Assembly (NCBI GenBank): GCA_019425105.1
Contig: JAHYYD010000107.1
Location: forward strand, 1 to 7,014
Direction of reading: 5' to 3'
Source of the DNA: Actinomycetota bacterium
Lineage (GTDB): Bacteria; Actinomycetota; Actinomycetes; Actinomycetales; Actinomycetaceae
Length of the DNA stretch: 7,014 nt
Shown piece by piece: positions 1 to 6,991 of the stretch (positions are counted from its first letter, which is position 1; each line of letters opens with the position of its first letter). Both the position numbers and the translations under genes were made by a program. The notes below the pieces were generated by a model, which worked only from the letters and a program-made list of their open reading frames with translations, was not told the origin of the DNA and did not search any database.

Positions 1-1212
1 CTGCCGGACATTGATTCGGTCGAGGCCAGCCACGCGGAGATCGCCGATCGTCTTGCATCGCGCGTCGACGCGCTCGTTGTTGTCGTCAATCCGCAGAAGT
101 ACGCGGATGCGCGTCTTCACGACGAGTGGTTGGCGCGCTTGCGCTCGTCTCACGCTTCGGTGACGGTTGTCCTCACGCACATCGATACCATCTCCATGCC
201 TGAGCGCGATGCGATCGTGCAGGACCTGCGTCGTCTGCTGAGTGAGCACGGTGCAGCGCAGGCTGAGGTTTTCGCGGTGTCGTCGACGACGGGTGCAGGC
301 ATGCGCACGCTCATCAAGCACCTGACGCGTGAGGCCGAGCGGGTCTCGCAGCAGGCGTCGCGCGCGCGTGCTGCGCTGCGTGAGGCCTCCCGACTGCTGC
401 GCGAGTCCTTGGAGCTGACCGGCACGGTCCGAGGCCTCGAGACCGATGGCCTGGCCGCCGAATTGGCTGGCACGGCGGCCGATCTTGCGGGTGCTCCCAT
501 CATCGCCGAGGCCGTGGCTGACTCGACGCTGCGTGCCGGACGCCGGGCGGGTGGCTGGTTGCCCTTGCGCTGGCTAACGCGTACGGGTGCGGACCCGCTT
601 CGCCGCCTGCATCTGGACGATGAGTCGCGCGCCGAGGGTGCGACGACTCCGACGCTGCCGACTCGGTCCGCCTCCGATGAAGCTTCCTTCGTCAACGCTG
701 TGCGCGGGGCCGTTGGGGAGCGCGCGCAGGCGCGTCCTGCCCGTTGGCGCGCGGCGCTGGTCGAGCGCGCGCTCAGCGGGGCGCGAGAGGTTCCAGACGC
801 TGCGCATCGCGAGGTTGCTGAGCACATCCGCGTGTCGACCGGAGCCCCGGCGCTGTGTCGTGTGCTGGGAGGAGCGCAGCTGCTTGCGTGGCTCGGCGTC
901 GTCGTGGGCGTGGCGTGGATTGTTCTCGTGCACGTGGGTAGGGCTGTCCTCATTGACGTTCGCGTCCCCGCGCTCGGGCCGATTCCGCTTCCGACGGCTC
1001 TTGTCGCGTTGGGCCTTTTGATCACGGTTCTGTGCGCGTGCATGAGCCGGGCACTCGCCCGGTGGGCTGCATCGCGGCGTCGACGCGTCGTGATGCGAGA
1101 CCTGCAGGGACTGTGCCGTGATGCTGTCGATCGACTCGTTGTTGCTCCCCTGCGGTCCGAGGACAATCGACAGGTGACGATTGCCTCGTTCCTTGCCCGC
1201 CTGCCGCTCTGA
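1..1212 (+). CDS. Membrane-anchored GTPase, 3' part (5' end outside window)
   Basis: The frame is open from base 1 to the TGA at 1210-1212, so this is the C-terminal 403 codons of a longer gene; the ATG at 130 is internal. Counting from window codon 1, codons 1-6 read LPDIDS, which fits the G3 switch region of Era/YfjP-like GTPases. A hydrophobic strand and NPQKYAD follow. THID at 59-62 sits where the G4 motif is expected, and SSTTGAG at 94-100 fits G5. An Arg/Ala-rich helical region comes next, then two hydrophobic segments at about 294-318 and 331-348 that should be membrane spans, and a short basic C-terminal tail. Actinobacteria often carry such GTPases with two C-terminal membrane helices, frequently in tandem pairs; their job is poorly known. 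The P-loop must lie upstream and cannot be checked. G4 lacks the usual lysine, so nucleotide preference is uncertain. I am fairly sure of the family and unsure of the function. Confidence 0.8.
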   Translation: MPDIDSVEASHAEIADRLASRVDALVVVVNPQKYADARLHDEWLARLRSSHASVTVVLTHIDTISMPERDAIVQDLRRLLSEHGAAQAEVFAVSSTTGAGMRTLIKHLTREAERVSQQASRARAALREASRLLRESLELTGTVRGLETDGLAAELAGTAADLAGAPIIAEAVADSTLRAGRRAGGWLPLRWLTRTGADPLRRLHLDDESRAEGATTPTLPTRSASDEASFVNAVRGAVGERAQARPARWRAALVERALSGAREVPDAAHREVAEHIRVSTGAPALCRVLGGAQLLAWLGVVVGVAWIVLVHVGRAVLIDVRVPALGPIPLPTALVALGLLITVLCACMSRALARWAASRRRRVVMRDLQGLCRDAVDRLVVAPLRSEDNRQVTIASFLARLPL

Positions 1213-1291
1213 GCGCCGTCTGAGCGACGAAGGGACGATTCGCTGACAGTGAGTTCGCCGACCACGCGCCTCTACGAGCTGCGCGCGAGGG

Positions 1292-1297
1292 TATGCT
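1292..1297 (+). promoter_or_regulatory. Possible -10 element for the helicase leader
   Basis: TATGCT fits the actinobacterial TANNNT pattern and would place the transcription start near 1304-1308, giving a leader of about 135 bases before the helicase. No good -35 hexamer lies 16-18 bases upstream. CTGACA at 1243-1248 resembles a -35 but is too far away. The call rests on the -10 match and on the need for a promoter in this gap. Confidence 0.3.
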
Positions 1298-1307
1298 GGT
1301 CATAGCG

Positions 1308-1412
1308 ATGAGGCGCTGCCCCTTGTTATGGTGCCCGCGGGATGCGGGATTTGTTGTTATGGGTGAGGCCGCGCCGAGGAGCCGAGTAGGCCCGCCCCGA
1401 TGGTTTTGCTGA
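1308..1412 (+). other. Candidate 34-codon leader ORF upstream of the helicase
   Basis: An ATG at 1308 opens a 34-codon frame ending at TGA 1410-1412, 28 bases before the helicase start. The peptide begins MRRCPLLWCPRD and ends PPRWFC. There is no Shine-Dalgarno sequence. The ATG lies 10 bases after a possible -10 (TATGCT), so translation could be leaderless or nearly so. The frame runs through the GC hairpin at 1334-1348, so translation could affect its folding. Short open frames are common by chance in GC-rich DNA, and I recognise no homologue. This is a candidate only. Confidence 0.2.
1334..1360 (+). promoter_or_regulatory. Hairpin plus T-rich stretch in the helicase leader (possible attenuator)
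   Basis: CCCGC at 1334-1338 and GCGGG at 1344-1348 form a perfect 5-bp GC stem with loop GGGAT. The T-rich stretch ATTTGTTGTTAT (1349-1360) follows directly. This has the shape of a weak intrinsic terminator placed inside a leader. The stem is short and the T-run is interrupted, so it may equally be chance. Long structured leaders are known for cold-shock RNA helicase genes in other bacteria; applying that here is inference. Confidence 0.25.
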
Positions 1413-1429
1413 CACCGATTGCACCACGC

Positions 1430-1434
1430 AAGGA
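1430..1434 (+). promoter_or_regulatory. Ribosome binding site of the helicase gene
   Basis: AAGGA ends 6 bases before the ATG at 1441. It supports this ATG over the in-frame ATG six codons later (MPSDDFM). Confidence 0.75.
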
Positions 1435-1440
1435 TGAATT

Positions 1441-3606
1441 ATGCCCTCTGACGATTTCATGGAACGCGCTGACGATGAGCGCGAGATGACGGCAATTGCC
1501 GACGATATCGACGACCTCGACGATGACCGTGATCTCGATGATCACGGCGCGGACGAGGAGGATGCGGATACCGTGACCTTCGCGAGCCTCGGCCTGCCCG
1601 AGGAGATCCTCGCGGCCGTCACCGACATGGGATTCCGCGTCCCCACCCCGATTCAGGCCGCTGCTATTCCGCCGCTGCTGGAGCTGCGCGACGTCGTCGG
1701 CATCGCCCAGACCGGTACCGGTAAGACCGCTGCATTCGGTCTGCCGCTTCTGGCGATTGTCGACGCGGACGAGCGCGACGTCCAGGCCCTCGTGCTTGCC
1801 CCCACCCGTGAGCTCGCGATGCAGAGCGCCCAGGCGATCGAGGATTTCGCCGCACGTACGGCCCGCCTCGACGTCGTTCCCGTCTACGGTGGCTCGCCCT
1901 ACGGCCCGCAGATCGGTGCGCTCAAGCGCGGCGCCCAGGTCGTCGTCGGCACCCCGGGCCGCGTCATCGACCTTATCGAGAAAGGCGCGCTCGACCTGTC
2001 GAACGTGCGCATGCTGGTCCTCGACGAGGCCGACGAAATGCTGCGTATGGGCTTTGCTGAGGATGTGGAGACGATCGCGTCGAGCGCCCCGGATGATCGC
2101 CTGACGGCCCTGTTCAGCGCGACGATGCCCGCCGCCATCGAAAAGGTCGCCCGCGAGCACCTGAAGGATCCGGTCAAGGTCGCGGTCTCCACCGAGTCTT
2201 CGACGGTGGATACCATCCATCAGACCTACGCGGTGGTGCCCTACAAGCACAAGATCGGTGCGCTTTCGCGCGTGCTGGCTACCCGCGCCCAGCACATCAA
2301 GGAAGGCCAGGAAGAGGCCGACGCCGCCATTGTCTTCGTGCGCACGCGCGCCGATGTCGAAGAGGTGTCGCTGGAGCTGTCGAGCCGCGGATTCCGCGCC
2401 GCCGGCATTTCCGGCGATGTCGCTCAGACCGAGCGCGAGCGCATGGTTGAGCGCCTGAAGAACGGCTCCCTCGACGTGCTGGTCGCGACCGACGTGGCCG
2501 CCCGAGGCCTCGACGTCGAGCGTATCTCCCTCGTCGTCAACTTCGATGTTCCGCGCGAGCCCGAGGCTTACGTGCACCGTATTGGCCGCACCGGCCGTGC
2601 CGGTCGCGAAGGCCGCGCGCTGACCTTCTTCACCCCACGTGAGCACGGCCGCCTGCGCCGCATCGAGAAGCTGACGGGCACCGAGATGGAAGAGGTTGAG
2701 ATTCCCTCTCCTGCAGCCGTCTCCGAGTTCCGCGCCAGCCGCCTGCTCGAGGGCCTGTCTGCCCGCATTGAGCGCGGCCGTCTCGAGATGTACAAGCGCC
2801 TGCTGGCCGAACTCGGCGATGAGGTCTCCGTCGAAGACGTCGCTGCGGCGCTGATGGCGACGGCTGTCGGAGACGAGGGTCCGGCGCCGCGAGTTGAGAA
2901 GGACCGCCGAGGGAGCGGAAAGATCCGCCGTGAAGAACGCCTGGATGAGTCCGGTGAGTTCGTCGGCGCTACTTTCGAGGCCGGCCGCGATAAGGACCGA
3001 CCGATCAAGGGCGGCGCGAACGGTGCTCGTCGTCGCGCGGGCGGCCGCCCCGCCCCCGGCTCCGGTACGCGTTACCGCATCGAGGTCGGCAAGAAGGACC
3101 GCGTGAAGCCCGGTTCCATCGTCGGCGCGATTGCGGGCGAGGGTGGCATCGACGGCCGCGACATCGGGAACATTGAGATCTACCCGACTTTCTCGCTGGT
3201 CGACATCACCGCGGACCTCTCCGGCGAGCAGCTGTCCCGTATCTCCAAGGGATACGTGTCGGGCCGTCAGCTGCGTATCCGCGTGGACGAGGGACCCGGC
3301 GGGCGCAACCATGGTGACCGCGATGGTTTCGAGCGCCGTGAACGTCGCGACTACGATCGCGACAATCGAGGCCGCGGTGGCTATGGCGAGCGCGAGGGAC
3401 GTTTTGGGGACCGCGACGAGAAGCGTCCGCACCGCTTCGAAAAAGGCGATGGGTCGCGTCCTCGTCGCAGTGTTCGCTCCGAGCGCTGGGAGAAAGACAT
3501 CAAGCGTGCGCGTCGTGAACGCGATGGCCGAGATGGAGGCTGGGAACGCGACGGCGGCCGCGAGGGCGGACGCCGCCACTTCGGCAAGCGTCGCTACGAC
3601 GACTGA
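1441..3606 (+). CDS. deaD: DEAD-box ATP-dependent RNA helicase, DeaD/CsdA type
   Basis: This 721-residue cytoplasmic enzyme uses ATP to open RNA duplexes. The family acts in ribosome assembly, mRNA decay and growth in the cold. Residues 1-46 are a strongly acidic extension rich in Asp. The Q motif runs from F47 to Q72 (PTPIQ). The helicase motifs follow in order: I AQTGTGKT 89-96, Ia PTREL, TPGR, II DEAD 195-198, III SAT 226-228, IV VFVRTR, V DVAARGLD, VI HRIGRTGR 379-386. All key residues are intact. A helical dimerisation-like region (about 425-480) and a basic linker come next, then a DbpA-type RNA-binding fold at about 544-615 (from RYRIEVG to LRIRV). The last 105 residues are a low-complexity Arg/Asp/Gly/Glu tail. 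Length and order fit actinobacterial DeaD proteins, which are longer than minimal RhlE-type helicases. AAGGA sets the start. Codon use is strongly biased, as expected for a well-expressed gene. The last 13 bases overlap the opposing transporter gene. Confidence 0.95.
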   Translation: MPSDDFMERADDEREMTAIADDIDDLDDDRDLDDHGADEEDADTVTFASLGLPEEILAAVTDMGFRVPTPIQAAAIPPLLELRDVVGIAQTGTGKTAAFGLPLLAIVDADERDVQALVLAPTRELAMQSAQAIEDFAARTARLDVVPVYGGSPYGPQIGALKRGAQVVVGTPGRVIDLIEKGALDLSNVRMLVLDEADEMLRMGFAEDVETIASSAPDDRLTALFSATMPAAIEKVAREHLKDPVKVAVSTESSTVDTIHQTYAVVPYKHKIGALSRVLATRAQHIKEGQEEADAAIVFVRTRADVEEVSLELSSRGFRAAGISGDVAQTERERMVERLKNGSLDVLVATDVAARGLDVERISLVVNFDVPREPEAYVHRIGRTGRAGREGRALTFFTPREHGRLRRIEKLTGTEMEEVEIPSPAAVSEFRASRLLEGLSARIERGRLEMYKRLLAELGDEVSVEDVAAALMATAVGDEGPAPRVEKDRRGSGKIRREERLDESGEFVGATFEAGRDKDRPIKGGANGARRRAGGRPAPGSGTRYRIEVGKKDRVKPGSIVGAIAGEGGIDGRDIGNIEIYPTFSLVDITADLSGEQLSRISKGYVSGRQLRIRVDEGPGGRNHGDRDGFERRERRDYDRDNRGRGGYGEREGRFGDRDEKRPHRFEKGDGSRPRRSVRSERWEKDIKRARRERDGRDGGWERDGGREGGRRHFGKRRYDD

Positions 3607-5009
3607 CCGCTCGCTTCGCCGGACGTGGAGCGTTCCCATGCGAGACGCAGCCGACTCACCGCAACCACGGTGAGGACAGCGAGCACAGTAGCAATCACCC
3701 AGTAGGGAGCGTAGGCCGCCCCGCCCACCGTGGCGGTGGCGGCCCACGCGCTCATGGCCACTGAGACGAGGGCGAGTTCGAGTGCGGGTCCTGCTGAATC
3801 AGCGACCTGTAGCCACGATGCGACACGCCCGTGCTTGGCCTCGGGCGTCACCTCGAGCGCCATGACCGACAAGGGTGCGTGAACGAGACCGACGCCCAGG
3901 CCGACGAGAAGCCAGCCGACGAGGGCCACCCACACCGGAATTGATGGAAGAAGCAGAGCACCCACGGGGACCGCTCCGACCGCCATCATTGCGCCGCCGA
4001 CGACCGGGAGTTGGCGTCGCAGCTGCGGATCGTGAACGCGCGCTTGGCCGACCGCGCCGATGGCCCATGTGATCGATCCGAGGGTGACCCACCAGGCAGA
4101 AGAGGCCTCGGACCATCCGTGCACGCGCTGAAGGATGAGCGGAATCATGACGGCGAGACCCACCTGGGAAGCCATCGCGCTGAGCCTCGCGAGGATCGCC
4201 GACGGCATGCCGCGGCGGGACGCAAAGGTTCCTCGCGGCAGAAGGCGGGGCAGAGCCCAGACCGTGATGACCGCGCCGAGGGCGAAGACTGCGAACTGGG
4301 CCAGTCGCGAGGGAAGCGCACCCGCGAGCTGGAGCGCCATGACGCCGACTCCCACCAAACCAGCGTCACGCGAGAGCGCCGCAAGGACAGGGGAGCGCTG
4401 TCCTTGGGCAGTCGGCAGGGAACGTAGAACGTAGGCGATGGGCACAGCAGCGATCGCAACGAACAGGGGGACAACACCGAAGACGTAACGCCATCCCCAG
4501 ACTTCGGTGACGTGTCCTGCGATCGCGGGGCCAACCAGAGACGGCAGGACCCACGCCAAGGAGAACGACGCGAAGAATGATGGGCGATGGCGTGCAGACG
4601 CAACCGCTCCGACGAGAACGTAGAGCGGAACGATGAGCAGACCGCCTCCCAGTCCCTGGAGAGCTCGTCCGATGACGAAGATCGTCACGTGCGAACCTGC
4701 GGCGCACACCACCAGGCCAACGGCGAACAAGGCCAGACCCGAGAGCAACACCACACGCGGTCCCTTCCAGTCTGCCAGGGCTCCCGCGACCACCGTGGCG
4801 CTGAGCTGAGTCGCCAATGCCGCACCCGAAGCGATCGGATACCACGCCGCGGCGTCAAAAGAAGCAACGACTGCGGGCATGATCGTGGTTGCCGCGAGCT
4901 CCTCGAAGGCCACGAGTGTGATGAGCAGAACCGATCCGATAGCCAATCCGATTTCGGCCGGAGTCCAGGAAACATGAGCGGAGGAAGAGGTGGAAGCATC
5001 GGCGGGCAT
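3594..5009 (-). CDS. MFS transporter, drug-efflux-like (DHA2/EmrB-like), substrate unknown
   Basis: This is a 471-residue integral membrane protein, very rich in Ala, Leu and Val, with about 12 or more hydrophobic segments. Family motifs are visible. TM1 is followed by [12 protein letters not shown] (36-47), resembling the TM1 signature of 14-TM drug:proton antiporters. Motif A is [10 protein letters not shown] at 76-85. RALQGLGGG at 115-123 is motif B-like with its TM4 arginine. [19 protein letters not shown] (159-177) resembles the TM5 antiporter motif C. These point to proton-driven export. The length is on the short side for a 14-TM member. The start is ATG at 5009-5007, preceded by TAGGAT, which could be a ribosome site or a -10. 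The frame stays open far upstream on this strand, antisense to aspS, but that part is not membrane-like and is not coding. Codon use is less biased than in deaD and aspS. It is divergent from aspS and convergent with deaD, so it is probably transcribed alone. Substrate cannot be told from sequence. Confidence 0.9.
   Translation of the reverse strand: MPADASTSSSAHVSWTPAEIGLAIGSVLLITLVAFEELAATTIMPAVVASFDAAAWYPIASGAALATQLSATVVAGALADWKGPRVVLLSGLALFAVGLVVCAAGSHVTIFVIGRALQGLGGGLLIVPLYVLVGAVASARHRPSFFASFSLAWVLPSLVGPAIAGHVTEVWGWRYVFGVVPLFVAIAAVPIAYVLRSLPTAQGQRSPVLAALSRDAGLVGVGVMALQLAGALPSRLAQFAVFALGAVITVWALPRLLPRGTFASRRGMPSAILARLSAMASQVGLAVMIPLILQRVHGWSEASSAWWVTLGSITWAIGAVGQARVHDPQLRRQLPVVGGAMMAVGAVPVGALLLPSIPVWVALVGWLLVGLGVGLVHAPLSVMALEVTPEAKHGRVASWLQVADSAGPALELALVSVAMSAWAATATVGGAAYAPYWVIATVLAVLTVVAVSRLRLAWERSTSGEASGQSS
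3655..3674. repeat. Perfect inverted repeat downstream of the helicase stop
   Basis: CTCACCG (3655-3661) and CGGTGAG (3668-3674) are exact complements with a CAACCA loop. The repeat lies 48 bases past the helicase stop and inside the transporter's C-terminal coding region. No T-run follows on either strand, so it is not a classical terminator. It could end or stabilise the helicase transcript, or be incidental. Confidence 0.45.
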
Positions 5010-5016
5010 GGTGACT

Positions 5017-5022
5017 ATCCTA
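5017..5022 (-). promoter_or_regulatory. TAGGAT before the transporter start: -10 element or ribosome site
   Basis: Read on the minus strand, TAGGAT ends 7 bases before the ATG of the transporter. It matches the common actinobacterial -10 form and would put the transcription start at or within a base or two of the ATG. AGGA within it also works as a Shine-Dalgarno core with 8-base spacing. Sequence alone cannot decide between the two. No clear -35 is seen upstream. Confidence 0.4.
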
Positions 5023-5056
5023 CTCGCGGCACACGCGACTATTGGGCGGGCAGGCG

Positions 5057-5062
5057 TACAAT
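5057..5062 (+). promoter_or_regulatory. Probable -10 element of the aspS promoter
   Basis: TACAAT is a near-consensus -10 hexamer in the divergent gap. It predicts a start near 5069 and a 5' UTR of about 43 bases. The -35 region (about 5034-5040, CGCGACT) is a poor match, as is common in high-GC actinobacteria. No T-box-like leader fits into this short UTR. Confidence 0.5.
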
Positions 5063-5100
5063 GACACCGCCGCCGCCTGTCTCGCGGATGGTAAGAACGA

Positions 5101-5105
5101 AAGGA
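5101..5105 (+). promoter_or_regulatory. Ribosome binding site that fixes the GTG start of aspS
   Basis: AAGGA ends 6 bases before GTG 5112. The frame is open upstream to 4587, with several ATG codons. Only the GTG has a well-placed ribosome site and coincides with the point where AspRS homology begins (LRTHN). Confidence 0.75.
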
Positions 5106-5111
5106 ATCACA

Positions 5112-6917
5112 GTGCTTCGCACTCACAACATTGGAACCCTCGGCACCGACCTGGTCGGTCAGACCGTGACGCTCACCGGTTGGGTGGATCGTCGTCGTGA
5201 CCACGGTGGCGTTGCGTTCATCGATCTGCGCGATGCATCGGGCATTGCCCAGGTTGTCGTCCGTGACGAGCGTGTCGCTCACGAGCTGCGCTCCGAGTTC
5301 GTCCTGAAGGTCACCGGCGAGGTCTGTGCCCGCCCCGAGGGCAATGAGAACCCGCACCTGGCCACCGGCGCCATTGAGGTCATGGGTGACGACATCGAAA
5401 TCCTGAACACCAGCGCGCCCCTGCCGTTCCAGGTGTCCTCCAATGCTGAAGATTCCGGCAACGTCGGCGAGGAAACGCGTCTGAAGTACCGCTACCTCGA
5501 CCTGCGTCGCGAGCCAGAGCAGTACGCGATCCGCCTGCGCTCGAAGGTGTCGCGTGCCGCGCGCGAGGCGCTCTACGCCCGTGACTTCGTCGAGATCGAG
5601 ACCCCGACCCTGACCCGTTCGACCCCCGAAGGCGCCCGCGACTTCATTGTGCCCGCGCGCCTCTCGCCGGGTTCGTGGTACGCCCTGCCGCAGTCGCCTC
5701 AGCTCTTCAAGCAGCTGCTCATGGTGGCCGGCATGGAACGTTACTTCCAGATTGCTCGCTGCTACCGTGACGAGGATTTCCGCGCCGACCGTCAGCCCGA
5801 GTTCACCCAGCTCGATATCGAGATGAGCTTCGTGGACCAGGACGACGTTATCGAGGTCGCCGAGGACGTCCTGAAGAACGTGTGGGCCCTGATCGGCTAC
5901 GACCTGTCCACGCCGATTCCACGCATGACGTACAAGGATGCGATGGAGCGCTACGGTTCGGACAAGCCCGATCTGCGCTTCGGCCTCGAGCTGACCGAGC
6001 TCACCGATTACTTCAAGGACACGACCTTCCGCGTGTTCCAGGCTCCCTACGTTGGCGCCGTCGTCATGCCCGGTGGTGGCTCGCAGCCGCGCCGAACGTT
6101 CGACAAGTGGCAGGAATGGGCCAAGGCGCGCGGCGCCAAGGGTCTGGCCTACGTCACGGTCGCCGAGGACGGCACGCTGGGCGGCCCGGTTGCTAAGAAC
6201 ATCACCGAGGCCGAGCGTGAGGGCCTTGCTGCCGCCACCGGAGCACAGCCTGGTGACTGCATCTTCTTCGCCGCTGGCAAGCCGACCCCGTCGCGTGAGC
6301 TGCTTGGCGCTGCTCGCCTCGAGATTGGCAAGCGCTGCAACCTCATTGACCCCGACGCCTGGGCGTTCACCTGGGTTGTCGACGCGCCGCTCTTCAAGCC
6401 CACCGGTGATGCCGAGGCCGAGGGCGACGTGGCACTGGGCCACAGCGCCTGGACGGCTGTCCACCACGCGTTTACCTCGCCCAAGCCCGAGTGGATCGAC
6501 TCCTTCGACAAGGATCCGGGTCATGCGCTGGCCTACGCCTACGACATCGTCTGCAACGGCAACGAGATCGGCGGCGGTTCGATCCGTATTCACCGCCGCG
6601 ACATCCAGAACCGCGTGTTCAACGTGATGGGTATCGGCGAGGAGGAAGCTCAGGCGCAGTTCGGCTTCCTGCTCGATGCCTTCAAGTTCGGCGCTCCGCC
6701 GCACGGCGGCGTGGCCTTCGGCTGGGACCGCATCGTCTCGCTGCTGACGAAGTCCGAGTCGATCCGCGACGTCATCGCCTTCCCGAAGTCCGGCGGTGGC
6801 TTCGACCCGCTGACCGAGGCTCCGGCGCCGATTACGCCCGCGCAGCGTAAGGAAGCTGGCGTCGATGCGAAGCCGAAGAAGCGCGGCGAGGAAGCATCCG
6901 AGGGATCCGAGAAGTGA
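5112..6917 (+). CDS. aspS: Aspartyl-tRNA synthetase, bacterial type (probably Asp/Asn non-discriminating)
   Basis: This 601-residue cytoplasmic class IIb synthetase charges tRNA(Asp) with aspartate. The N-terminal OB-fold that reads the anticodon spans about residues 1-105 ([12 protein letters not shown] at 23-34). The catalytic core shows the TPEGARDF loop 171-178, QSPQLFKQ 194-201, motif 2 [11 protein letters not shown] 212-222 with Arg219, [15 protein letters not shown] 478-492, and motif 3 GWDR 537-540 with Arg540. The bacterial-specific GAD insertion lies at about 310-415. Length is normal for bacterial AspRS. A short Lys/Glu-rich tail follows the conserved end. The GTG start was chosen from its AAGGA site and from family alignment. 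His31 and Gly77 replace the Leu and Lys that I recall at these places in discriminating E. coli AspRS. This suggests the enzyme may also make Asp-tRNA(Asn) for amidation by GatCAB. Strong codon bias fits high expression. It is transcribed alone, with a promoter upstream and a terminator right behind. Confidence 0.97.
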   Translation: MLRTHNIGTLGTDLVGQTVTLTGWVDRRRDHGGVAFIDLRDASGIAQVVVRDERVAHELRSEFVLKVTGEVCARPEGNENPHLATGAIEVMGDDIEILNTSAPLPFQVSSNAEDSGNVGEETRLKYRYLDLRREPEQYAIRLRSKVSRAAREALYARDFVEIETPTLTRSTPEGARDFIVPARLSPGSWYALPQSPQLFKQLLMVAGMERYFQIARCYRDEDFRADRQPEFTQLDIEMSFVDQDDVIEVAEDVLKNVWALIGYDLSTPIPRMTYKDAMERYGSDKPDLRFGLELTELTDYFKDTTFRVFQAPYVGAVVMPGGGSQPRRTFDKWQEWAKARGAKGLAYVTVAEDGTLGGPVAKNITEAEREGLAAATGAQPGDCIFFAAGKPTPSRELLGAARLEIGKRCNLIDPDAWAFTWVVDAPLFKPTGDAEAEGDVALGHSAWTAVHHAFTSPKPEWIDSFDKDPGHALAYAYDIVCNGNEIGGGSIRIHRRDIQNRVFNVMGIGEEEAQAQFGFLLDAFKFGAPPHGGVAFGWDRIVSLLTKSESIRDVIAFPKSGGGFDPLTEAPAPITPAQRKEAGVDAKPKKRGEEASEGSEK

Positions 6918-6943
6918 TTCTCGCGCCGTGACCTTGTCCACGG

Positions 6944-6974
6944 AACCCCCATTGGTCACCGACCGGTGGGGGTT
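6944..6974 (+). terminator. Strong hairpin terminator after aspS
   Basis: AACCCCCA (6944-6951) pairs with TGGGGGTT (6967-6974). The stem continues through two G-T pairs and GGTC/GACC to a tiny ACC loop closed by C-G, about 15 bp in total. It begins 26 bases after the aspS stop. The T-run after it is only TTTC when the stem's own T residues are counted, so it is a T-poor terminator of the sort common in high-GC genomes. Confidence 0.8.
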
Positions 6975-6979
6975 TCGTG

Positions 6980-6985
6980 CACAAT
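6980..6985 (+). promoter_or_regulatory. Possible -10 for the next gene, compatible with a leaderless start
   Basis: CACAAT matches four of six consensus -10 bases and ends 6 bases before the ATG at 6992. The transcription start would then fall at the ATG. It lies just 5 bases past the aspS terminator stem, so the expected -35 position is inside that hairpin. AGGGG at 6986-6990 is only one base from the ATG, too close to act as a ribosome site for it. Confidence 0.3.
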
Positions 6986-6991
6986 AGGGGT

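Noticed and set aside
1221..1244. Possible terminator hairpin after the GTPase gene
   Set aside because: Only AGCGA/TCGCT pairs, with a long loop and no T-run. It is too weak to call, so the GTPase transcript's end is unknown.
150..1265. A 371-codon minus-strand frame opposite the GTPase gene
   Set aside because: It is Arg/Ser/Ala-rich with no domain signal and is explained as a shadow of the GTPase frame, which has G motifs and two membrane spans.
1357..3747. A 796-codon open frame on the minus strand opposite the helicase gene
   Set aside because: It is a mirror of the GC-rich, strongly codon-biased helicase frame. The product is a monotone Ala/Val/Leu/Arg/Asp string with no recognisable domain, and the plus-strand gene has every DEAD-box motif.
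4587..5111. An upstream extension of aspS to an ATG at 4587
   Set aside because: The extra residues are Arg/Ser/Gln-rich nonsense antisense to the transporter. AspRS homology begins at the GTG 5112, which has its own ribosome site.
5062..5111. T-box or other amino-acid-responsive leader upstream of aspS
   Set aside because: The predicted UTR is only about 43 bases, too short for a T-box, and has no matching conserved sequence.
5010..6959. N-terminal extension of the minus-strand transporter frame, giving 1121 codons
   Set aside because: The part upstream of ATG 5009 is antisense to aspS and carries no membrane segments or known domain. A fusion protein is not supported, and a well-placed start signal sits at 5009.
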